Positions 25,630 to 32,597 of a DNA stretch of 64,000 nt are shown piece by piece. A program made the translations under genes and the position numbers. This stretch comes from Rathayibacter sp. Leaf185 (GTDB taxonomy: Bacteria; Actinomycetota; Actinomycetes; Actinomycetales; Microbacteriaceae): the NCBI RefSeq assembly GCF_001423885.1, contig NZ_LMPP01000002.1:380575-444574 (forward strand), read 5' to 3'. The stretch's first letter is position 1, and the number at the start of each line of letters is the position of its first letter. Under the pieces are notes generated by a model. The model had not been told where the DNA came from. It searched no databases and saw only the letters and a program-made list of their open reading frames with translations.

Positions 25630-26343
25630 TCAGAGCACGATGACTCCGTCGATCACTCCCTGAGCGATGTCGGTGACGCGGGCCTGTCGCGAGCGGGCGC
25701 GCTGGCGCAGGATCACCCACGCCGCCTCCATGTCGACGTTCAGGCTGTGGGAGATGACGCCCTTCGCCTGCTCGATCAGCACTCGCGCGTCGAGCGCGCG
25801 CTGCAGCTGGTCGCGGGCGAGCGACGCCTCGCGCACGGTGCGCTCCTGCACGAGGCCGATGGTCGCGACATCGGCGATCGTCTGCGCGGCGCGGACGTCC
25901 GACTCCGCGAGTGCCCCTGGCGTGTCTAGGAAGAAGTTGAGCGATCCGATCGTCTCGCGACGCAGGCGCAGCGGCACCGCGTGCACCGACTGGTAGCCGG
26001 AGTCGCGCACACCGTGGGCGAACGCCGGCCACCGCCTCACGATCTCGTCGAGCGAGCCGGCCGTCACGACCGACCCGTGCTCGTACGACTCGACGCACGG
26101 CCCGTCGCCGGTCGAGAGCTGCAGCACCTCGATGAGGCGGATCCGCTCGCTCGTCGACGCCATCACCACCAGCTGGCCGTGGCCGTCGGCGAGGACGATG
26201 CCCACGTCGACGGCGTCGAAGATCATCGCGCACCGGTCGACCAGATCGTGCAGGAAGTCGACGACGTCGAAGTCGTCGACCAGAGTGTCGGCGACGGTCG
26301 TCAGGGTCTCGAGGAGCAGCTGCTCGCGCACCGAACCAGTCAT
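25630..26343 (-). CDS. GAF-ANTAR regulator, downstream gene
   Basis: The 237-residue protein has a GAF sensor domain (about residues 15-165) and a C-terminal ANTAR RNA-binding domain (about 175-232) with LIEQAKGVISHSLNVDMEAAW. ANTAR proteins bind paired hairpins in nascent RNA and prevent termination; the GAF domain senses a small ligand or redox state. Its start overlaps the stop of a second GAF-ANTAR gene (ATGA). No paired-hairpin target was recognised in the window. Confidence 0.88.
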   Translation of the reverse strand: MTGSVREQLLLETLTTVADTLVDDFDVVDFLHDLVDRCAMIFDAVDVGIVLADGHGQLVVMASTSERIRLIEVLQLSTGDGPCVESYEHGSVVTAGSLDEIVRRWPAFAHGVRDSGYQSVHAVPLRLRRETIGSLNFFLDTPGALAESDVRAAQTIADVATIGLVQERTVREASLARDQLQRALDARVLIEQAKGVISHSLNVDMEAAWVILRQRARSRQARVTDIAQGVIDGVIVL

Positions 26344-27098
26344 CGGTCCATCCTTCTTTCGGGGTCGTCGCCGTGGCCGGGCGAGAAGTCGAGTTGTCTG
26401 TCCACGATCCGAGCGGCGACCTCGCGCACGCTCAGTCCCGCGGTGAAGGCGTAGACGCGGATGGTGAGCAGCGCCTCGTCCGGGGTCGATCCCGTCTGGG
26501 CGATCACCATGCCGGTCGCCTGGTGCACCTCGCGGCGCGAGAGCGCGGGGTCGCGGACGACCACTCCGCTGTCGGCCTCATCGAGCGCGCGGGAGACGAC
26601 GGAGCGGGCGAGCAGGGTCGAGAGGTTCGTCGCGAGACGCAGCTGCTCGGCCTCCAGAGGCTCGGCCGAGTCGCTGTAGAGCGAGACGGCGCCGATGCTC
26701 AGCGTGCCCACGAGGAGGGGGACGGCGAGCACGGAGCAGACGCCCACCCGGGTCAGCGTCGCGGCGAAGAAGGGCCAGATCTCGCGATCGTGGTCCACCT
26801 GCATGCTGACGGGCCGGAGGTTGCGGTAGGCGTTCCAGCCCGGACCCTCGCCCAGATCGATCTGCGCGCCGTCGAGGTCCGCCGCCCGGGAGCTGCTCGC
26901 CACGAGCGTCTCGACATCGAACGGGTGTCCGAGAGCGGAGGCGGCAGCGTCGTCCACCGGCAGCAGCGTCACGAAGGACGTCAGCAGAGAGCCGAGGTCG
27001 CGGTCCTGCCCGTCGCCGTGCGCCGCGGTGAGTTCGCCGATCACGAGAAGAGACGGTAGCGAAGATGCGGTGCTGGCATGGGGAGAAACCTCGATCAT
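26340..27098 (-). CDS. GAF-ANTAR regulator, upstream gene
   Basis: The 252-residue protein has a GAF-like region (about 30-180) with VCSVLAVPLLVGTLSIGAVSLYS and an ANTAR domain (about 190-240) with HQATGMVIAQTGSTPDEALLTIRVYAF. It is translationally coupled to the next GAF-ANTAR gene. The two are only distantly similar, which suggests two sensors feeding related RNA targets, or a heterodimer. The upstream region contains a C10 tract 68 bp from the start. Confidence 0.87.
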   Translation of the reverse strand: MIEVSPHASTASSLPSLLVIGELTAAHGDGQDRDLGSLLTSFVTLLPVDDAAASALGHPFDVETLVASSSRAADLDGAQIDLGEGPGWNAYRNLRPVSMQVDHDREIWPFFAATLTRVGVCSVLAVPLLVGTLSIGAVSLYSDSAEPLEAEQLRLATNLSTLLARSVVSRALDEADSGVVVRDPALSRREVHQATGMVIAQTGSTPDEALLTIRVYAFTAGLSVREVAARIVDRQLDFSPGHGDDPERRMDR

Positions 27099-27165
27099 CG
27101 CTCGATGACGTATCTCCGCGGTCTCACGGCGCGCACGCTGTCGAGAATTCTACCCGCTCGCGACG

Positions 27166-27175
27166 CCCCCCCCCC
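27166..27175 (+). repeat. C10 homopolymer upstream of the GAF-ANTAR operon
   Basis: Ten consecutive C residues lie in the divergent gap between the GAF-ANTAR operon and a small ORF. Long G/C tracts in promoter regions can change length by slippage, and they are also prone to sequencing error. Confidence 0.6.
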
Positions 27176-27333
27176 GCGGGGCGGTCTCGGCACGCTCGCG
27201 GGTTCGCGGCCGTGAGGGGCGATCGGCGGCGGGATCTCGAGGTCTGGACCTCGGCGAACCTCTGGTCTAACGTGTCGCTCGGCGGCCCTGACCCTGTTGC
27301 CGACGTCGTAGGCGATCGATCAGGGGAAGGCCG

Positions 27334-27639
27334 ATGTCGCGCTCACGGAGTATCACGACCGCTCAGGTTCTCGAGCGGCGCCCGCCCCGCCCCCTCCGAG
27401 CCGACGTCCTCGATGACGACTCCGTGACGGAGGAGGCGCTCGTCGGGCTCCTCGCCGCGCTGAGCGTCCCGGGCGCCATCGACGCGGGTCTCGCGGCAGT
27501 GGTCTCGGAGCAGGCCCGAAGGTTCCGGGCCCTGCTCGGCGAGGCCCGCGTCGTCCGGGGGTCGGCCTTCGACGGCCGCGTGAGCGTGGTCGAGGGTGTG
27601 CCGATCGCGCCGCTCGCGGGCCGGCCCGACTGCGGCTAG
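27334..27639 (+). CDS. hypothetical protein of 101 residues
   Basis: The ORF starts at ATG 27334 with GGGGAAGG just upstream. The product is rich in Arg, Ala and Leu, with a helical stretch TEEALVGLLAALSVPGAIDA and no membrane segment or known motif. Its TAG shares the bases CTAG with the TAG of the convergent gene, an arrangement that supports both ends. It is not recognised. Confidence 0.5.
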   Translation: MSRSRSITTAQVLERRPPRPLRADVLDDDSVTEEALVGLLAALSVPGAIDAGLAAVVSEQARRFRALLGEARVVRGSAFDGRVSVVEGVPIAPLAGRPDCG

Positions 27640-28109
27640 CGCGGCCGGGTCTTGAGCGGGACGGCCGGCAGATCGGCCAGCGTCGGCGACACGAGGCCGA
27701 TCACGTCGGAGTAGTGCTCGACGTCTCCGCCGCGCACGAACGACCAGCACTTCAGCGATGCGGGCCGCTCCTGCAGCGGCAGCGGGCTGGCCTCCACGGC
27801 GATGACCGACGGTGAGCGGTGCACGACACGCACGGGCACGCTCCTGCGCCGACCGTCGACCGTGTGGGTGGCCCAGGCGCGCAGCCGGTCGCCCTGGCGA
27901 TCGACGCCGACCGACAGGACCGATCCGAAGTCGGCCGAGGCCGCGCCCATCCCGATCTGGAAGTCGGGGCCCGCCCCGTCGAGCAGGAACACGAGGTCGA
28001 GTCCGCGAAGGTGGCGGATCGCGTACGTCGCCGACAGCATTCCGCGCCCGAAGGTCGCCGTCCGGGCGTGGGCGTCGGCGAGGTGCTGTCGTGCGTCGCG
28101 CTCCTGCAT
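27636..28109 (-). CDS. hypothetical protein of 157 residues
   Basis: The protein is mostly beta-strand by pattern, for example GLDLVFLLDGAGPDFQIGMG and RSPSVIAVEASPLPLQE. It has no signal peptide, helix bundle or recognised motif. GGAGGAAA lies before ATG 28109. It converges on the small gene at 27334 with overlapping stop codons. Confidence 0.65.
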   Translation of the reverse strand: MQERDARQHLADAHARTATFGRGMLSATYAIRHLRGLDLVFLLDGAGPDFQIGMGAASADFGSVLSVGVDRQGDRLRAWATHTVDGRRRSVPVRVVHRSPSVIAVEASPLPLQERPASLKCWSFVRGGDVEHYSDVIGLVSPTLADLPAVPLKTRPR

Positions 28110-28288
28110 GCGGGTTTCCTCCGGGGCTCTCGGACCCCACGTTAGGGGTACTCAGGCGACTCCCGACCTCCGAGGCGTGCCCGAGTGCGTTCTGCGGCCG
28201 GAGTCGGGCCGTGCGCAGTGCGACGATCGAGCGACCGGCTCGAGGACGCCGCGGCGCTCCTGTCTGTCACCGCGCCTCCTGCCGCGCC

Positions 28289-28294
28289 TAGGCT
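28289..28294 (+). promoter_or_regulatory. leaderless -10 element TAGGCT
   Basis: TAGGCT ends 6 nt before the GTG at 28301. With the usual 6-7 nt from -10 to the transcription start, the mRNA would begin at the start codon. No Shine-Dalgarno is present. Confidence 0.6.
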
Positions 28295-28300
28295 CGCCCC

Positions 28301-29380
28301 GTGACTGCAGACCACGCTCTCTCGCCACTGCCCACCCCGGCGCTCCTGCTCGACGAGGCGGTTCTCGACCGCAACATCGCCGCGACGGCGGCCTCGGCCC
28401 GCGAGCGCGGGCTGGCGCTGCGCCCGCACGCCAAGACGCACAAGTCGGTCGAGATCGGCCGGAGGCAGCTCGCGGCTGGAGCCGTCGGACTCACCGTCGC
28501 GACGGTGTCGGAGGCGGAGGTCTTCGCAGCGGGTGGTGTGCGCGACCTCTTCATCGCCTACCCGCTCTGGCTCGACGCCGAGCGCGCCGCGCGCCTCCGA
28601 CGGGTGCTCGCGGTCGCCCGGATCCGGGTGGGGGTCGACTCCGCCGAGTCGGCCGCGCGTCTCGTCGCCGCGATCCCGGAGGAGGAGCGCTCGGCCCTCG
28701 AGGTCGTCGTCGAGATCGACTCGGGTCACCACCGCAGCGGCGTGCTGCCCGCCGAGGCCGGAGCCGTCGCCGGCGCGGCCGTCGCCGCGGGCCTCGACGT
28801 CGCGGGGGTCTTCACCTTCCCCGGCCACAGCTACGGCCTCGACCAGCGCGCCGCTGCGGCTCGCGACGAGGCCGGGGCGCTCGCCGCCGCCGTCGACTCC
28901 CTCGCCGTCGCAGGGGTGAGCGCGCGGGTGGTGAGCGGCGGCTCGACCCCCTCCGCCGCCTTCGCCGATGCGGGGGTCCTGACCGAGCTGCGCCCCGGTG
29001 TCTCCGCGCTCGGCGACGCTCAGCAGTGGGAGATCGGCACCACGGGCGTCGAGTCGATCGCTGTCACCGTTCTCTCGACGATCGTCTCGCGCCGCGGCGA
29101 CCACCTCATCGCCGACGCCGGGAGCAAGGTGCTCTCCTCCGATCGCGGCGCCGCCTCCACCGGCTTCGGGCGGCTGCCCGCGTTCCCGGAGGCGCGCATC
29201 ACCGTGCTGTCGGAGCACCACGCGACGATCACGGGTGTCGATCTGCCGCTCGGCACGCGGATCCGCATCGCCCCGAACCACGTCTGCACCGCGGTGAACC
29301 TCGCCGACGAGTACCGCGTGCTCCTCGTCGACGGAGGCGTCGCCTCCTGGCCCGTCGACGCCCGGGGCCGCAACACCTGA
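28301..29380 (+). CDS. D-threonine aldolase/D-serine dehydratase-like PLP enzyme
   Basis: The 359-residue protein has the fold-type III PLP motif RPHAKTHK with catalytic Lys45. A C-terminal beta-domain contains PNHVCTAVNL, where His327 and Cys329 match the zinc ligands of eukaryotic-type D-serine dehydratase. Family members either cleave D-threonine-type beta-hydroxy amino acids or dehydrate D-serine with a PLP-metal centre. Which one applies is not decided. It converges on an MFS gene with 3 nt between stops. Confidence 0.85.
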   Translation: MTADHALSPLPTPALLLDEAVLDRNIAATAASARERGLALRPHAKTHKSVEIGRRQLAAGAVGLTVATVSEAEVFAAGGVRDLFIAYPLWLDAERAARLRRVLAVARIRVGVDSAESAARLVAAIPEEERSALEVVVEIDSGHHRSGVLPAEAGAVAGAAVAAGLDVAGVFTFPGHSYGLDQRAAAARDEAGALAAAVDSLAVAGVSARVVSGGSTPSAAFADAGVLTELRPGVSALGDAQQWEIGTTGVESIAVTVLSTIVSRRGDHLIADAGSKVLSSDRGAASTGFGRLPAFPEARITVLSEHHATITGVDLPLGTRIRIAPNHVCTAVNLADEYRVLLVDGGVASWPVDARGRNT

Positions 29381-29383
29381 GCG

Positions 29384-30574
29384 TCAGGCCGGCGCGCGCC
29401 GCGGGATCCGCAGGCCGACCAGCGAGCTGAGCCCGAGCAGAACGAAGGCGGAGGCGAACGCCGCGGTCGGCGAGGCGGCGTCGGCGAGCAGGCCCGCGAG
29501 CAGCGGTCCGATCACACCGCCGAGGTCGGAGGCGGCCTGGAACACCGACACCGGGCGGCCGCCGCGCTCGCCGGCCGCATCGCCCACGAGCGCGCCGGGA
29601 GCGGTGCCCATGAAGGCGGCCGCCGCTCCGTAGGCGCAGAGCAGCACGACCAGCAGCCACAGCTCGCCGACCAGCGGCATCGCCAGCATCGCGACGGCCG
29701 CGACCGCGAAGCCTCCGATCAGCGCGGGCCGCCGGCCGACCGTGTCGACGAAGCGGCCGGCGGGGGCGAGCGCGAGGGTCTGCACCACGGCCGCGATCGC
29801 GAAGGCGATGCCGGTCCAGGCGGGGTCGCCGCCGAGCCCCTCGACGACGAGCACGGGCACCAGGGTCGCCCGCACGCCCATCGCCGACCAGCCGAGCGCG
29901 AAGTTCGCGAGGACGGCGCTCTGGTAGCGCCGGTCGCGGGCGACCTCGCGCAGGGGCCTGACGATCGCCGGAGCCGCTGCCGCCGCCTCCCGATCGGGCC
30001 GACGCAGCAGCACCAGGCCGACCAGACCGGCGACGGCGAGGGTGCCCGCGTAGAAGAAGAAGGGAGCGGTCAGCGAGATCGCGCTGAGCACGCCTCCGAT
30101 CGCCGGACCCGCCATGCCGCCGAGCAGGAACCCGCCCTGGTAGAAGCCGATCGCGCGCCCGCGCCGCTCCGGAGCGGCCGTGCGCAGGAGGAGGGTCATC
30201 GCGGCGACCGAGAACATCGCCGAGCCCACGCCTCCGGCGCCGCGCAGCAGGAGGAGGTGCGCGTAGTCGCCCGCCAGGCCGACCAGCGCGCTCGACACGG
30301 CGACGATGCCGATGCCGGTCGCGAGCACCACGCGCTCGCCGAGGCGATCGACGAGCGGCCCGACGAACGGAGTGGCGACCAGCCGCATCAGCGCGAACGC
30401 CGACACGACCGCGCCCACCTCGACGTAGCCGACCCCGAAGCTCCGCACGAAGACGGGCAGCACCGGCACGACCACGCCGAACCCGAGCATCACGAAGAAC
30501 GCGACGATCCCGAGCACCTTCACCTCGCGGGGGAGTCGCTCCGCCTCGTCACGGGACTTCCACGGAGAACGCAC
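29384..30574 (-). CDS. MFS transporter, 12-helix
   Basis: The 396-residue protein has about twelve hydrophobic segments. It carries the major-facilitator loop 2-3 motif GPLVDRLGERVVL, repeated in the second half as GRFVDTVGRRPAL. This layout fits drug/metabolite exporters of the DHA1 type; the substrate is unknown. GTG 30574 lies 6 nt after a minus-strand TAGCGT (30581-30586), so the transcript is likely leaderless. Confidence 0.87.
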   Translation of the reverse strand: MRSPWKSRDEAERLPREVKVLGIVAFFVMLGFGVVVPVLPVFVRSFGVGYVEVGAVVSAFALMRLVATPFVGPLVDRLGERVVLATGIGIVAVSSALVGLAGDYAHLLLLRGAGGVGSAMFSVAAMTLLLRTAAPERRGRAIGFYQGGFLLGGMAGPAIGGVLSAISLTAPFFFYAGTLAVAGLVGLVLLRRPDREAAAAAPAIVRPLREVARDRRYQSAVLANFALGWSAMGVRATLVPVLVVEGLGGDPAWTGIAFAIAAVVQTLALAPAGRFVDTVGRRPALIGGFAVAAVAMLAMPLVGELWLLVVLLCAYGAAAAFMGTAPGALVGDAAGERGGRPVSVFQAASDLGGVIGPLLAGLLADAASPTAAFASAFVLLGLSSLVGLRIPRRAPA

Positions 30575-30580
30575 CCATCG

Positions 30581-30586
30581 ACGCTA
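30581..30586 (-). promoter_or_regulatory. leaderless -10 element TAGCGT for the MFS gene
   Basis: On the minus strand TAGCGT is followed by 6 nt and the GTG start. No ribosome site is visible. Confidence 0.55.
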
Positions 30587-30671
30587 CCCCGTCCTCCGAG
30601 GTCCCCCGCCACCGTCAGCAGGCCCTTGCGGAAGGCCTCCCTGCTCGCTCGTGGACGACCGCGCGGTGCGG

Positions 30672-31259
30672 TCAGTCGGCGAGCGGCTCGATCGACGCGA
30701 GGATCCCCGGGTAGCTCACGTAGTAGAGGACGTCGTCCTCGTGCACGACTCCGCGGCCCGGGTAGCTGTCGTCCGTGCCGTCGGGGCCGTTGAGGAATCC
30801 CGCGGCGGACGCGTCGTCGGCGACGAATCCCTCGGCGAGCAGCGCGGTCCGGCGCTCGGCCCACTCGTCGTCGTCGACGGCCAGCTGGCCGACCACGACC
30901 GAGACGTCGCCCTGGCCGGTCCACCGGCAGAGGACGCCGTCGGCGGCGATCTCCTGCACGATCGGGTAGTCGAAGTCGAACGCGGTGGCCTCGGCGGCGA
31001 GCGTGAGCCCGTCCTCGGTCAGAGAGGCGACCTCCTCCGGGGTCAGCAGCTGGTCGCACACGGTGAGTGCAGCGGCCGTGGCGGTCGGCAGCGGAGTGTC
31101 CGCGGCGGGCGGAGTCGATGCGGTCGGAGTGGCGCTCGCGGTGGTCGGGGCCGCGGTGGGCGTGGGCGTCGCCGAGGTGCATCCCGCCAGGGCGCCTCCC
31201 GTCAGCGCGAGCAGAATCGCCGCCGCTCCCAGCCTCGGTCCTGACGTCGTCCGTCCCAC
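30672..31259 (-). CDS. hypothetical lipoprotein
   Basis: The 195-residue protein has a signal peptide with lipobox LAGC (Cys27), then a Thr/Pro/Ala-rich linker (residues about 28-65) typical of actinobacterial surface lipoproteins, then a compact domain with VCDQLLTPEEVASLTEDG and a second cysteine (GVLCRW). The domain resembles DUF3558-like lipoproteins in style, but this is not firm. GAGGGGG lies before the GTG start. Confidence 0.78.
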   Translation of the reverse strand: MGRTTSGPRLGAAAILLALTGGALAGCTSATPTPTAAPTTASATPTASTPPAADTPLPTATAAALTVCDQLLTPEEVASLTEDGLTLAAEATAFDFDYPIVQEIAADGVLCRWTGQGDVSVVVGQLAVDDDEWAERRTALLAEGFVADDASAAGFLNGPDGTDDSYPGRGVVHEDDVLYYVSYPGILASIEPLAD

Positions 31260-31388
31260 GGTGAGCCCCCTCGTTCAGGGACGCGGCCGATCCCGAGCCC
31301 CCTCTCCGAGCCTAGGCGTGCGCCGTCGTTCCCTGTCCACCCCCGGCCGGTGAGGAATGCCACGGCCCTCGAGGGGTTGTCCTCAGGG

Positions 31389-32480
31389 ATGACTTCCGCA
31401 GCAGACCAGTCCCCCTCCTCCGCTCACCGCGCCCTCGTGGTCGGCGCCACCGGGATCGGAGGCTCCGCCCTCGTCGATCTGCTCACCGAGCGCGGCTGGC
31501 CCGTCACCGCCCTCTCGCGCAGACCGATCGCCGAGCGGCCCGGCGTCACTCCGCTCTCGGCCGACCTGCGCTCGGCCGACGACCTCGCCCGCGTGCTCGC
31601 CGACGAGCGGCCGACGCACGTCTTCTTCACCGCGTGGTCGCGCCAGGCGACCGAGGAGGAGAACATCGCCGTCAACGGCGGCATGGTCCGCGATCTGCTC
31701 GCCGCGCTCTCGCACGCACCGCTCGAGCACGTCGCCCTGGTCACCGGGCTCAAGCACTACCTCGGCCCGTTCGAGGCGTACGGGCAGGGCGCGATGCCCG
31801 ACACCCCGTTCCACGAGGAGGAGGCGCGGCTCGACGCCCCCAACTTCTACTACGCGCAGGAGGACGAGCTCTTCGCCGCCGCCGAGCGCGACTCGTTCAC
31901 CTGGTCGGTGCACCGCTCGCACACCGTGATCGGCCACGCCGTCGGCAACGCGATGAACATGGGGCTCACACTCGCCGTCGCGGCGTCGATCCACCGCGCG
32001 CAGGGCACCCCCTTCGTCTTCCCCGGTTCGCTCACGCAGTGGAACGGCCTGACCGACATGACCGACTCGAGCGTCCTCGCCGAGCAGATGCTCTGGGCGG
32101 CGACGTCCGAGGCGGGCCGCGATCAGGCCTTCAACGTGGTCAACGGCGACGTGTTCCGCTGGCGCTGGATGTGGTCGCGGATCGCCGAGCACTTCGGAGT
32201 CGAGCCCGTCGGCCCGGGGGAGGAGCCGCAGCCGCTCGAGCAGCAGATGGCCGACGCCGGCCGGATCTGGCAGCGGCTCGTCCGCGAGCACGACCTCGTC
32301 GAGCCCGACCTCGAGCGCGTCGCCTCGTGGTGGCACACCGATGCCGATCTCGGCCGCCGCATCGAGGTCGTCACCGACATCAGCAAGTCGCGCCTGGCCG
32401 GCTTCACGGTGCACCACCGCACGGTCGACTCGTTCACGGCCCTCTTCGACCGCTACCGCGCGGAGCGCCTGATCCCCTAA
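31389..32480 (+). CDS. PRISE-like SDR family NAD(P)H-dependent reductase
   Basis: The 363-residue protein starts with a Rossmann motif LVVGATGIGGSALV. It carries LVTGLKHYLGPFEAYG and a NFYYAQEDEL segment characteristic of the progesterone-5-beta-reductase/iridoid-synthase-like (PRISE) short-chain dehydrogenases, including the active-site Lys and Tyr. These reduce activated enones with NADPH. ATG 31389 is preferred; an in-frame GTG exists at 31350. The gene lies just upstream of GH92, separated by that gene's own promoter. Confidence 0.87.
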   Translation: MTSAADQSPSSAHRALVVGATGIGGSALVDLLTERGWPVTALSRRPIAERPGVTPLSADLRSADDLARVLADERPTHVFFTAWSRQATEEENIAVNGGMVRDLLAALSHAPLEHVALVTGLKHYLGPFEAYGQGAMPDTPFHEEEARLDAPNFYYAQEDELFAAAERDSFTWSVHRSHTVIGHAVGNAMNMGLTLAVAASIHRAQGTPFVFPGSLTQWNGLTDMTDSSVLAEQMLWAATSEAGRDQAFNVVNGDVFRWRWMWSRIAEHFGVEPVGPGEEPQPLEQQMADAGRIWQRLVREHDLVEPDLERVASWWHTDADLGRRIEVVTDISKSRLAGFTVHHRTVDSFTALFDRYRAERLIP

Positions 32481-32558
32481 TACCCGCCACCCCCATCCGG
32501 TCGCCCGCTCGACGCCCGCCGGACACCCGGGCGCCACCCCGCGTCTCCCGGCGCTGCC

Positions 32559-32564
32559 TAACGT
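32559..32564 (+). promoter_or_regulatory. leaderless -10 element TAACGT
   Basis: TAACGT ends 6 nt before ATG 32571, which opens an 8-codon ORF rather than the GH92 gene. Confidence 0.55.
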
Positions 32565-32570
32565 CACGGC

Positions 32571-32597
32571 ATGGCGGAGGCGGTGAGCACCAGGTGA
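32571..32597 (+). CDS. candidate 8-codon leader ORF (MAEAVSTR)
   Basis: The ORF begins at the predicted transcription start and its TGA overlaps the GTG of the GH92 gene (GTGA). GH92 itself has only a distant GGAGG. The leader may be translated first on a leaderless mRNA and hand ribosomes to GH92 by termination-reinitiation. This is inferred from sequence only. Confidence 0.4.
   Translation: MAEAVSTR

Noticed and set aside
27065-27427. Plus-strand ORF across the GAF-ANTAR promoter and C10 tract
   Set aside because: No ribosome site, crosses a homopolymer, and overlaps the better supported ORF at 27334.
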